Part shown: positions 17,200 through 24,237 of the stretch, piece after piece | How positions within the stretch are numbered: position 1 is the stretch's first letter | How the letters are laid out: each line of letters opens with the position of its first letter | Origin: Bacillota bacterium | GTDB taxonomy: Bacteria; Bacillota; Clostridia; Lachnospirales; Lachnospiraceae | Reading direction: 5' to 3' | Length of the DNA stretch: 64,000 nt | Assembly (NCBI GenBank): GCA_023391695.1 | Contig: JAEWAK010000009.1 | Span: 38,622-102,621 of the forward strand | Notes under the pieces: model-generated | Databases searched by the model: none | Told to the model about the DNA's origin: nothing | What the model saw: the letters and a program-made list of their open reading frames with translations, nothing else | Position numbers and translations under genes: made by a program

Positions 17200-17352
17200 T
17201 TCGCAATGCGCTGCGCTACATTCTACTACATGCGCATAACCTTCTACCTGCTACGCAGGTATTTCAGCCGGAGACAGGGCTTAGGCAAGGCTTCGACTGA
17301 AGCAAGTAAGTCCGCCGTTTACGCTTCACTAAGAAGAGGGGACTTATTTGTA
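17200..17352 (-). repeat. Dispersed intergenic repeat, family 1 (copy A)
   Basis: Read on the minus strand it aligns with copies at 23959-24120 and 30050-30196: TAAGTCCCC, CTTCTTAG, CTTACTTG, then CTGAAATACCTGCGTAGCAGG and AAGGTTATG in the same order. It lies in the leader of the GntR gene. Confidence 0.75.
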
Positions 17353-17398
17353 AAATTATATTTGGAAAATAAATCAGATAAATACGGAGGCAGAACGG

Positions 17399-18109
17399 AT
17401 GATTGACCATTCAGAATCTTCACCATTATATAAACAGCTGCAGGATCAGATTTTAGAATCCATCCAGAATGGCACCCTGAAACCGGGGGATAAACTCCCT
17501 ACGGAATTGGAATTGAGCAAAACGAATAATATAAGCCGGGTAACTGTCAGGGCTGCTCTCGATTCCCTTACTTCAGAAGGTTACCTGGTACGGATTCCGG
17601 GAAAAGGAACCTTTATTTCAAAAGACAAATTAAAGAAAAATGTTGCGGAAACAATTGGATTCAGCGACACCTGCAGATTACAGAATAAAGTCCCCGGCGC
17701 AAAAGTGCTGAAATGTGTTATTGAAGATGCGACCCTGTCGGATCAGCAGCATCTATGCCTGCAGCCGGGTGATAAAGTAATTAATATTGAAAGAATCCGA
17801 TATGCAGATAACGTCCCCATATCCGTGGAATATTCCCGTTTCCCGTCTTCTTATTCCTTTTTACTGCAGGAAGACTTAAATAATAAGTCCTTATATGAAA
17901 TTTTAAAGACGAAATATGGAATTACTTTTGGAATTTCCAGGAAATATATTGATATGGAATATGCATCCTTTGATGTTGCGACTTATCTTAATATAAAAGA
18001 AGGCTACCCCCTGCTTTGTATTAAAAGTACGGTATGCAGTCCGGACGGCCAGAAAATCCACCGTTCCAAGCAGTTAATATTGGGGGATCAGTTTCAATTG
18101 ATTGTATAA
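17399..18109 (+). CDS. GntR-family (HutC subfamily) transcriptional regulator
   Basis: Regulator divergent to the deglycase operon and its probable repressor, in the position FrlR/FraR take in enterobacteria. The winged HTH spans about residues 8-75 (SPLYKQLQDQILESI, ISRVTVRAALDSLTSEGYL, PGKGTFI). The C-terminal UTRA domain (about 90-235) normally binds a phosphorylated sugar. The 236-residue length is typical. GGAGG lies 8 nt before the ATG. The 630-bp gap to the operon holds the operon promoter, a palindrome with TACAT half-sites, and one dispersed repeat. A 6-phospho-fructosamine would be the expected inducer. Confidence 0.93.
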   Translation: MIDHSESSPLYKQLQDQILESIQNGTLKPGDKLPTELELSKTNNISRVTVRAALDSLTSEGYLVRIPGKGTFISKDKLKKNVAETIGFSDTCRLQNKVPGAKVLKCVIEDATLSDQQHLCLQPGDKVINIERIRYADNVPISVEYSRFPSSYSFLLQEDLNNKSLYEILKTKYGITFGISRKYIDMEYASFDVATYLNIKEGYPLLCIKSTVCSPDGQKIHRSKQLILGDQFQLIV

Positions 18110-18229
18110 CCAACGTTATATTTTCATATTATATTCAAGTACCCTCCGCTAATGGATATGGGTATCTTATCCTGAATATTATAAAAATTATAAACAAATC
18201 TTTAAAATTATAAATTATTCGAATTTTAC

Positions 18230-18257
18230 TTGACATTCCTGCAATTTGTAGTAAAAT
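18230..18257 (+). promoter_or_regulatory. Promoter of tRNA-Leu(CAG)
   Basis: TTGACA - 16 nt - TAAAAT, 17 nt before the tRNA. Confidence 0.75.
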
Positions 18258-18274
18258 ATATACGTTACTTAATT

Positions 18275-18358
18275 GCAGTCGTGGCGGAATTGGCATACGC
18301 GCTAGATTCAGGTTCTAGTGAGGGTTTCCTCGTGAGAGTTCAAGTCTCTTCGACTGCA
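18275..18358 (+). tRNA. tRNA-Leu (anticodon CAG)
   Basis: Type II tRNA. Its acceptor, D-arm and 5' anticodon stem are identical to those of the tRNA-Leu at 12254. The anticodon loop TTCAGGT gives CAG; the variable arm and T-arm differ. The discriminator is A and CCA is not encoded. Confidence 0.95.
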
Positions 18359-18370
18359 TATTGAAAAACA

Positions 18371-18410
18371 AGGGTTTCAGAGTTTTAACAAGCTCCGAAA
18401 TCCTTTTTTG
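18371..18410 (+). terminator. Terminator after tRNA-Leu(CAG)
   Basis: GGGTTTCAGAG / CTCCGAAATCC stem with one mismatch and a 10-nt loop, then six T. Confidence 0.75.
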
Positions 18411-18430
18411 TGTTAGGAATGAAACAGGTA

Positions 18431-18668
18431 CAATGGAAGAATTTCAAGTAATGATGAGGGTGAGAGTAAAAATCCAGACATTTGAATAATCCGAAAAGGA
18501 AGCGCAGGAAGAAACGAGAAAGTACCGGAGCCTTACACTGAACCGCAAGGTCCCATGTCTTTTCACATGGGAACCTCTGCCACAGGTTGAGGGGGAGAGT
18601 TCCAGAGGAGGAAAGCCTCTGGACACCTTACGGAACTTCGGGCCAAGTTCGAAGTGGTTACGTCGTGA
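18431..18668 (+). ncRNA. Structured RNA resembling HEARO / IscB omega-RNA
   Basis: About 240 nt of unusually G-rich DNA with no coding frame but many ordered stems: a TCCCATGT...ACATGGGA hairpin near 18551, TCCAGAGG/CCTCTGGA near 18600, ACTTCG/CGAAGT near 18635. Single-stranded blocks ACTGAACCGCAAGG and TGCCACAGGTTGAG lie between them. The order of blocks, the ATGATGAGGGTGAG start, and the lack of a protein gene recall HEARO RNAs, the omega-RNAs of IscB, which occur both beside iscB and alone. No iscB gene is in the window. The match is from memory and unverified. Confidence 0.45.
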
Positions 18669-18676
18669 TTGGCTCC

Positions 18677-19393
18677 TTATTCTGATTGAAGTCTTTTCAA
18701 CAAAAAACCGCATAGTATAGCCGCAGCTAAAAGGATAGCCATCAAAGGCCACAGGTTGCCAAAATAAAAACCGTCGTTCTCCATCAATTTATATCCCCAA
18801 GTCGCGGGGAATATTTTCCCAACGATTTTAAAAAACCCAGGGAGTAAATCAACAGGAAACATAATTCCCGACAGCATAATGGATGGTAGAAATATCACTT
18901 GTGAAATCATGGTAAGTTTCGCCTGTTTTTTTACCGATAGCCCCAAAGCACTCCCTATACTTAATGATACCGCAATAAAAATTGCGAGTGAGCCAAAATA
19001 TAAGGTTAGACTTGCCGGTGGTGTTGCGTCAAAAGCAATGGGGGCAACAATGTATATTATCAGGCACATAATCAACAGATGAATAAACGCTGACAAAAAC
19101 ATGGAAACCAGCCCAAGATACAACGGCACCCCATTGGCCTTATACACTTTCTTTATATCGCTTCCGTATATCTCTGCAAGGGAAGGCGGCAAACCTATTA
19201 TCGCCCCAGTTGATACGCCCAGCACAGTCATGGATTGTATAAGCGTAAACTTGGCCTCCGGGTTTATAGATGTGAATATCCCTCCCATAACAGCAAAGAA
19301 CAAAAGAGGAACCATATAACAAGTAATTAACAGTGATTTGCTCCGTATATCCAGTTTCCATTGTAATACTACTCCGTACAAAAATGCACTCAT
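18677..19393 (-). CDS. ABC-2 family transporter permease
   Basis: A 238-residue membrane protein with six hydrophobic segments. The central LPSIMLSGIMFPVDLLP (about 178-194) is the conserved ABC-2 loop before helix five. It was encoded with an ATPase whose gene is now only a 3' fragment (19390-19772), overlapping its start by 4 nt. With no intact ATPase next to it, it may be non-functional or borrow another ATPase. Its 3' end lies 8 nt from the structured RNA at 18431-18668, so an insertion may have happened exactly at this gene's end. Confidence 0.85.
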   Translation of the reverse strand: MSAFLYGVVLQWKLDIRSKSLLITCYMVPLLFFAVMGGIFTSINPEAKFTLIQSMTVLGVSTGAIIGLPPSLAEIYGSDIKKVYKANGVPLYLGLVSMFLSAFIHLLIMCLIIYIVAPIAFDATPPASLTLYFGSLAIFIAVSLSIGSALGLSVKKQAKLTMISQVIFLPSIMLSGIMFPVDLLPGFFKIVGKIFPATWGYKLMENDGFYFGNLWPLMAILLAAAILCGFLLKRLQSE

Positions 19394-19772
19394 TCGCCAT
19401 TCCCCCTTGCTATGTCGATAAAATGCTGTTCAAGCGTTCCTCTGTCTATTTTAATGTCCAACACGGCAATTCCCCGATGCTTGAAATCTACAAGCAAATT
19501 CAGCATGGTATCTCCGATGTTGTCAGACTCAAAATTTTCATCACCTTGCTCGGTCTTGATGTGAAGGGTATAACGTTTGCCGATTTTTGAGGTCAATTCT
19601 GCAACAGTACCCAAAAAGACAATATTGCCATCATTCAGTATAGCAATACGGTCACACAGGCTTTCAACCTCCGCCATATCGTGGCTGGCTAAAATGATTG
19701 TCTTTCCCTGCGCTTTCAGTTTTCTGATTTGGTCATGGAGCGATATTCTGCCTTCAACATCAAGCCGGGCGG
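19390..19772 (-). pseudogene. ABC transporter ATPase, 3' fragment left by a deletion
   Basis: Only the last third of an ABC ATPase remains. The frame runs from RLDVEGRISLHDQIRKL, the region just after Walker B, through ILASHDMAEVESLCDRI (H-loop) to the usual C-terminal extension. Walker A, the Q-loop and the signature are gone. Upstream, the DNA continues in another frame as the MerR gene, which ends inside this fragment. An ATG at 19677 could start 95 residues, but these could not hydrolyse ATP. A deletion joined the two genes at about 19765-19775. Confidence 0.8.
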
Positions 19773-20339
19773 TATGCTTTTCTTTTGAAGCCGTATCGCT
19801 TCATCTTGCAGACGTGTGAAAGTCTCTATCATCGCAGTGCCGCTATCCATATCGAAGTGACTTCGAAAGTGGTCAAGAGTCTTATCATCGAAATGCTTGA
19901 TAAGCCAGTAGAGCTCATTTTTCATTTGTAGATTTACGATAATATCAGCGTATTTCTTGAAATCCACCGATTGCATTTGCAGCACTTCCGCATGCAGCGT
20001 TTCTATCTCTTTTAGGGCTTCTGACAGAGTTTCCAGCTTTTCCCGTATGGCGGCGGCTTGTTCTGTAAGCGCACCCGCAACATCGGCGGGGGTATCAAGA
20101 GAGATCAGACGACTTTTTATATCATCCAATGAAAACCCCAGATGTTTCAGTGACAGAATTTGATGTAATTTAATCACATCCTTGTCTGTATAGAGCCTGC
20201 GGCCCCCTTCACTCTCTGACGACGGCGAAAGCAGACCTTCTTCATCGTAATATTGCATGGTGCGGACGGTGACGCCCATTTTCTTTGCAACCTCGCCAAC
20301 CGTCATATATCCCTCCGGTGTCGCTTTGTATTTTTCCAT
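19716..20339 (-). CDS. MerR-family regulator, C-terminus replaced by a deletion
   Basis: A 207-residue regulator. The N-terminal winged HTH (MTVGEVAKKMGVTVRTMQYYDEEGLL, split here as residues 12-24 and 25-37) is intact, followed by the long dimerisation coiled coil (about 85-125) and the start of an effector domain. The last 19 residues, from about IPPGLMLK, are read from ABC ATPase DNA in the wrong frame, so the native C-terminal effector part is lost. The original gene probably controlled the following ABC transporter. DNA binding may survive, but regulation by ligand is doubtful. GGAGG precedes the ATG at 20339. Confidence 0.8.
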   Translation of the reverse strand: MEKYKATPEGYMTVGEVAKKMGVTVRTMQYYDEEGLLSPSSESEGGRRLYTDKDVIKLHQILSLKHLGFSLDDIKSRLISLDTPADVAGALTEQAAAIREKLETLSEALKEIETLHAEVLQMQSVDFKKYADIIVNLQMKNELYWLIKHFDDKTLDHFRSHFDMDSGTAMIETFTRLQDEAIRLQKKSIPPGLMLKAEYRSMTKSEN

Positions 20340-20586
20340 ATTTACAACCTCCTGCCTATATTATAATTCATTACGTTACGTCACATTCAAGCTGTTTTTG
20401 TAATTTTTTAATTCGGCAGCGATAGTTCTGAGTTGAGTTCAATCCAAAACGCCCATCACAGAAAAACACTCGGGTCTCTGTTACATTATCAGGCATATCT
20501 CTGAAAGAAACCGTGGCCACAGTTACACGTTTTTGATATTTTCCATTGCGGTAAAATCCAAAAACTGCTTGTTGGGGAGTGCTTAC

Positions 20587-20644
20587 CAAAAAAAGCTTAT
20601 TTCAAACGAGATTCCATATAAAATCTCTGTTTGAAATAAGCTTC
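20587..20644 (-). terminator. Terminator of infC-rpmI-rplT
   Basis: AAGCTTATTTCAAAC / GTTTGAAATAAGCTT, a 15-bp perfect stem with extra pairing inside, followed on the minus strand by seven T. It ends the ribosomal operon. Confidence 0.85.
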
Positions 20645-20686
20645 TATCTATAATAAATGGTTTTGAATTCAATTTTAATGAACGAT

Positions 20687-21043
20687 TTATGCTATTTTGG
20701 ATTTTGCAACTTCAGTTAAAGCTGTGAAGCCTGCAGGATCGTTAATAGCCATGTCAGATAACATTTTTCTGTTGATTTCAACACCGGCAACCTTTAAACC
20801 ATACATAAGTTTGCTGTAAGAAAGACCATTTAATCTGGCAGCCGCATTGATTCTGGCAATCCATAACTGTCTGAATTGTCTCTTTCTTTGTCTTCTTCCG
20901 GCAAAAGATGAAGTTAAAGCTCTCATAACGGACTGTTTTGCTACTCTATATTGTTTTGATCTGGCTCCTCTGTATCCTTTCGCCAGCTTTAATACTCTGT
21001 TATGTCTTTTTTTAGCATTTAATGCGCCTTTAATTCTAGCCAT
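20687..21043 (-). CDS. rplT: 50S ribosomal protein L20
   Basis: A 118-residue, very basic protein that binds 23S rRNA early in 50S assembly and also represses its own operon by binding the leader RNA. The N-terminal ARIKGALNAKKRHNRVLK and the AKGYRGARSKQYRVAKQ block are diagnostic. Full length. It follows rpmI by 31 nt with GGAGG upstream; last gene of infC-rpmI-rplT. Confidence 0.98.
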   Translation of the reverse strand: MARIKGALNAKKRHNRVLKLAKGYRGARSKQYRVAKQSVMRALTSSFAGRRQRKRQFRQLWIARINAAARLNGLSYSKLMYGLKVAGVEINRKMLSDMAINDPAGFTALTEVAKSKIA

Positions 21044-21074
21044 GTTCTATTTCCCTCCTTATATCACCTATATC

Positions 21075-21272
21075 CTATAGATATGGCATAATCTTCTTCA
21101 TATTCTTTACTTTTGTTGGACCTACTAAAGTAGCTTTTCTAAGATTTCTTTTTCTCTTGGTAGATTTCTTTGTTAAGATATGGCTTTTATAAGCTTTCAT
21201 TCTCTTTAACTGTCCTGTACCTGTTTTCTTGAAACGCTTTGCTGCTGATCTGTTTGTTTTAATTTTAGGCAT
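21075..21272 (-). CDS. rpmI: 50S ribosomal protein L35
   Basis: A 65-residue basic ribosomal protein, MPKIKTNRSAAKRFKKTGTG at the start, normal length for L35. It lies between infC and rplT in the conserved bacterial order, with a strong ribosome site (AAGGAGG) 7 nt before the ATG. The 176-nt gap upstream to infC holds a 9-bp perfect hairpin (AACCGAAGC / GCTTCGGTT at 21379-21400), perhaps an RNA-processing or L20-binding site. Confidence 0.98.
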   Translation of the reverse strand: MPKIKTNRSAAKRFKKTGTGQLKRMKAYKSHILTKKSTKRKRNLRKATLVGPTKVKNMKKIMPYL

Positions 21273-21448
21273 GGTATTTCCTCCTTAATCATGATACAAT
21301 TGACTCTCCTCTTACGGGTTGTCCATTGTCTTTTTTTATTATTTTCACTTGTCAAAATCCTTTTGGGTTTTCACTTAATAACCGAAGCCGAAGCTTCGGT
21401 TACCCCTATATATTAACGCTAAGTGTCCCGGACATTTACAAAGTGTAA

Positions 21449-21955
21449 TTAACGCTTTTCAGTCAAAAACAAAATCATGCTTCTGCCTTCTAACTTAGCT
21501 GGTTTCTCAACGACTGCAACATCCTCAAGCCTGGCAAAGAAATTATCTAATATCTGCTTACCGGATGAAATATGGGCCATTTCCCTACCACGGAAACGGA
21601 GAGCTACTTTTACTTTATCACCTTTTGTGATAAACTTTCTTGCCTGATTTGCTTTGGTATTAAGATCGTTTTCATCAATATTCGGTGATAAACGGATTTC
21701 TTTTACTTCAGTAATCTTCTGCTTTTTCTTAGCTTCCTTTTCTTTTCTGGCTAATTCATACCTGTACTTTCCGTAATCGATAATTTTACATACAGGCGGT
21801 TTCGCGGTGGGAGCAATCTTAACTAAATCAAGATTTGCTTCTTTAGCAAGCCTCATAGCATCCTTAATTGGCATAACGCCTAACTGCTCGCCTTCTTCTC
21901 CAATTAAACGGACTTCTTTGTCTCTAATTTGCTCATTGATCATTAATTCGCTAAT
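21449..21955 (-). CDS. infC: Translation initiation factor IF-3 (ATT start)
   Basis: IF-3 keeps 30S subunits free and checks the initiator codon. It has the N-domain (INEQIRDKEVRLIGEEGEQLG), the linker rich in K and E, and the C-domain ending LEGRSMILFLTEKR. I start it at ATT (21955), because GGAGG lies 9 nt before it while the first ATG (21943) is 21 nt from that site. ATT gives four extra residues (S-E-L-M). A rare AUU start, discriminated against by IF-3 itself, is the classic autoregulation of infC. The leader with an L20-type attenuator lies upstream. Confidence 0.96.
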   Translation of the reverse strand: MSELMINEQIRDKEVRLIGEEGEQLGVMPIKDAMRLAKEANLDLVKIAPTAKPPVCKIIDYGKYRYELARKEKEAKKKQKITEVKEIRLSPNIDENDLNTKANQARKFITKGDKVKVALRFRGREMAHISSGKQILDNFFARLEDVAVVEKPAKLEGRSMILFLTEKR

Positions 21956-22004
21956 AGTACTGCACCTCCATAGGTTAAATATTATATCATCGTGTTATTT
22001 TATG

Positions 22005-22195
22005 ACATAAAAAAGTGGATAGCAAAGACTATCCACATAAAATTCGCTTAATTCCTCATTGAACTTACTTCCAACAAGTACTGTCCGGTACAGCCGTATA
22101 GCTGTCCTTTTACCGAAATTATTAACCTGAGTCACACGGTAAGTGCTAAGGTGAGAGTGGATACTCTGCTTTGTTGTTTTCGCCGGATCATCATA
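22005..22195 (-). ncRNA. L20-type leader (infC operon attenuator)
   Basis: A leader of about 190 nt before infC with several stems. It ends in a terminator, GTGGATAG / CTATCCAC (22015-22036), followed on the minus strand by six T. Position, terminator and gene order match the firmicute L20 leader, in which excess L20 favours the terminator. Confidence 0.75.
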
Positions 22196-22222
22196 GGATT
22201 ATGAATGATTCACAGCTATATT

Positions 22223-22251
22223 AGTGTAACATATATAAATATAAATGTCAA
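22223..22251 (-). promoter_or_regulatory. Promoter of infC-rpmI-rplT
   Basis: TTGACA - 17 nt - TACACT on the minus strand, directly upstream of the leader. Confidence 0.6.
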
Positions 22252-22501
22252 TATCAATTTTAAAATTTATCGATTAATACATTACAGTGCATTACAGTTC
22301 AGCCTAACGGATGAACTGTAACATTTTATTCCAAATTTTAAAATTTTATCCACAATAGAGCTGGAAGAAAGATTATACATCTTAATCAAATACGCTTATT
22401 TTCGTAATCGATCTACTAATTTTTTTTATTTTATTCCTATATAGGTCTTAACCCATTCACATAATTTCTAAATTTATCGAATTGATGATTAAAGGTCCAT
22501 A

Positions 22502-23023
22502 CTAATGTTTGAGAGTCAACGAATTTGCAATATTGTCTATTGTAGTCTGGTCGACAGAATCTGAATGTACGAAAAAATCTATTAACATACCATTAGCGGT
22601 ATAAAAGTAATGCAGTTGATTAGTTTCTGGAGAAATATTACTATATGATTCAGCGGCTGATTGCTCGAATGAAATAATTACTTTTGATAATGTTAAATCG
22701 TTAATATTTTTTGTATATAGCGTATCAAGGATATATGCATGAACACCATATATGTTTGATACAATTGATTCATTAGAACTATTAAATTCACAGTTTGGAA
22801 AGACTTCAATAGAGGCAATATCTTCTTGATTATGAATTAATCTGTTAAAGCAATCGCCATTTGAACTAGATAGAGTCCACCCTGATGGTACAGATATTTT
22901 GAAATATGTAGTATTTAATGAAATATCCTTAATAGTGCTTTTATAAAAAAATATTAGAAATATGCATAAAAAAATTATTAATCCTAATATAATACTTTTT
23001 AATTTTGAAAACTTATGCTTCAA
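22502..23023 (-). CDS. Hypothetical membrane-anchored protein
   Basis: Unrecognised protein of about 173 residues. It starts with a basic stretch and one hydrophobic helix (SIILGLIIFLCIFLIFFY), so it is probably fixed in the membrane with an outside domain of about 140 residues. That domain has beta-rich patterns (YFKISVPSGWTLS; LHYFYTANGMLIDFFVH) resembling small PsbP/DUF-type extracytoplasmic domains of clostridia. I prefer the TTG at 23023, 6 nt after AAAGGTG; a GTG at 23032 overlaps that site. TTGACA-18 nt-TATTAT precedes it. The AT-rich codon use, more extreme than its neighbours, and the pseudogene opposite suggest acquired DNA. Confidence 0.65.
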   Translation of the reverse strand: MKHKFSKLKSIILGLIIFLCIFLIFFYKSTIKDISLNTTYFKISVPSGWTLSSSNGDCFNRLIHNQEDIASIEVFPNCEFNSSNESIVSNIYGVHAYILDTLYTKNINDLTLSKVIISFEQSAAESYSNISPETNQLHYFYTANGMLIDFFVHSDSVDQTTIDNIANSLTLKH

Positions 23024-23055
23024 AATAATCACCTTTTTTATTTGTCTTTTTTATA

Positions 23056-23085
23056 ATAATATAGCACATCAAACAAATTTGTCAA
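23056..23085 (-). promoter_or_regulatory. Promoter of the hypothetical membrane protein gene
   Basis: TTGACA (23080-23085) - 18 nt - TATTAT (23056-23061) on the minus strand. Confidence 0.6.
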
Positions 23086-23087
23086 CA

Positions 23088-23419
23088 TTATACAAAAATG
23101 CATTGCAAAATGTTAATTATTGGACTGCAATAAAAAAAAAGGATTGGAATACGTTTATTGATTTGATGAGTATTACGGAACAAGGGTATTTTCAAAATTA
23201 TTTTTCTAGCTGATTTGTTGGTAAATGAATATCCTATACTTAACACTTCTAAAAATGTGGAGGCATATTTGATTGACCTAAACTGCAATGTTACAATGAA
23301 AATCAATATTTTTATAATGGTTTGAATTATTTCAATATTACATTAGTTAGAGAAAATGGAGAGATGAAGATTGTTCAATTTAACAAACCATCCTATTCTA
23401 AGAGTGTATATCTAAGCTA
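23088..23419 (+). pseudogene. Decayed gene of unknown function
   Basis: On the plus strand, three consecutive frames read as one protein. NYWTAIKKKDWNTFIDLM... ends at a stop near 23214. The next frame continues LLVNEYPILNTSKNVEAYL. Then, after another shift, NYFNITLVRENGEMKIVQF runs to a stop at 23419. At least two frameshifts have killed it. The N-terminus is not recognisable. It resembles an extracytoplasmic AT-rich protein, like the hypothetical gene next to it, but no family can be named. Confidence 0.5.
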
Positions 23420-23470
23420 ATCTCCGATACTAATTTTTAAATCTATCCTTAAGTATCCGAGTTCATTCAG

Positions 23471-23932
23471 CTATTCAATATAATACACCATATCTCCGTG
23501 CACATCCTGGAATCCATATTTCTCATACAGGGGTTTTCCCATGTCCGTAGCATTTAATAATACTTTATTATGCCCCTGTATTTTTGCTTCTTCAACAATC
23601 AGGTTAAATAATTTTGTGGCAATACCTTGTTTACGGTACTTCGGATATGTAAACATATTACTGATATAAGCCGCTTTGCCGTTAGGGCATTTCTTATTGG
23701 GAGGAACATGATAGAAAGTTATACCGCTTGTTCCGACAATCTCTGTGCCAAAAACCGCCAACCATGCTGCAAAACTACCATCTGCTAAAGCCTTTTTAAA
23801 ATATTCATGATTTGCCTTATATATACCCTGTTTGTCCTCTTCAGTCAGATTATTTACCTCACTTAAGAAATCAACACGTATTCCAGCAATTAAATCAGCA
23901 TTTTCCACTGTAACCTTACGATATTCTATCAT
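23471..23932 (-). CDS. GNAT-family N-acetyltransferase
   Basis: Acetyl-CoA-dependent transferase of 153 residues. The GNAT motif A is AYISNMFTYPKYRKQGIATKL, holding the Q/RxxGxG/A acetyl-CoA loop (about residues 90-110), and motif B is KVLLNATDMGKPLYEKYGF. The acceptor is not predictable. I chose the ATG at 23932 because GGGGGAGG is 5 nt upstream; an ATG five codons earlier would overlap that site. It stands alone: a dispersed repeat separates it from prfC and a pseudogene lies downstream. Confidence 0.88.
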   Translation of the reverse strand: MIEYRKVTVENADLIAGIRVDFLSEVNNLTEEDKQGIYKANHEYFKKALADGSFAAWLAVFGTEIVGTSGITFYHVPPNKKCPNGKAAYISNMFTYPKYRKQGIATKLFNLIVEEAKIQGHNKVLLNATDMGKPLYEKYGFQDVHGDMVYYIE

Positions 23933-23958
23933 TGTATCCTCCCCCATGTTTTTATTTT

Positions 23959-24120
23959 AACCTTACAAGTAAGTTCCCCGCTTCTTAGCGGAGTGTAAGC
24001 GGTGGGATTAGGGGCTTACTTGTTTCAGTCGGAGTTCATGCTCCGACTGAAATACCTGCGTAGCAGGTATAAGGTTATGAGCAAGTAGCGTAGCGGACCT
24101 GGAATATGCGCTTTGACTTC
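23959..24120 (+). repeat. Dispersed intergenic repeat, family 1 (copy B)
   Basis: Best-preserved copy: AACCTTACAAGTAAGTTCCC, CTTCTTAGCGGAGTG, CTTACTTGTTTCAGTCGGAG, an inverted CTCCGACTGAAA, CTGCGTAGCAGG and AAGGTTATGAGCAAGTAGC. It contains nested palindromes and lies between the GNAT gene and prfC. Confidence 0.8.
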
Positions 24121-24237
24121 ACCAGCCGATTGCGGCAATATAACTTCCTGAATACCCCCTGCAGCTACTGCTAATTTTACTGCCGCACCAGCCTTTAAAA
24201 CCGATAGTACTGTTTTTTCCAACTGCTCTTTTATAGA

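Noticed and set aside
18444..18752. 102-codon minus-strand frame
   Set aside because: Runs through the hairpins of the structured RNA and into the permease in another frame; rich in Arg/Ser/Cys with no ribosome site.
20371..20589. 72-codon minus-strand frame upstream of the MerR gene
   Set aside because: It overlaps the promoter area, has no ribosome site, and no motif is recognised.
24025..24222. 65-codon minus-strand frame after prfC
   Set aside because: The second half is translated repeat family 1 DNA and the start is a TTG with a weak site; the first 40 residues have no recognised family.
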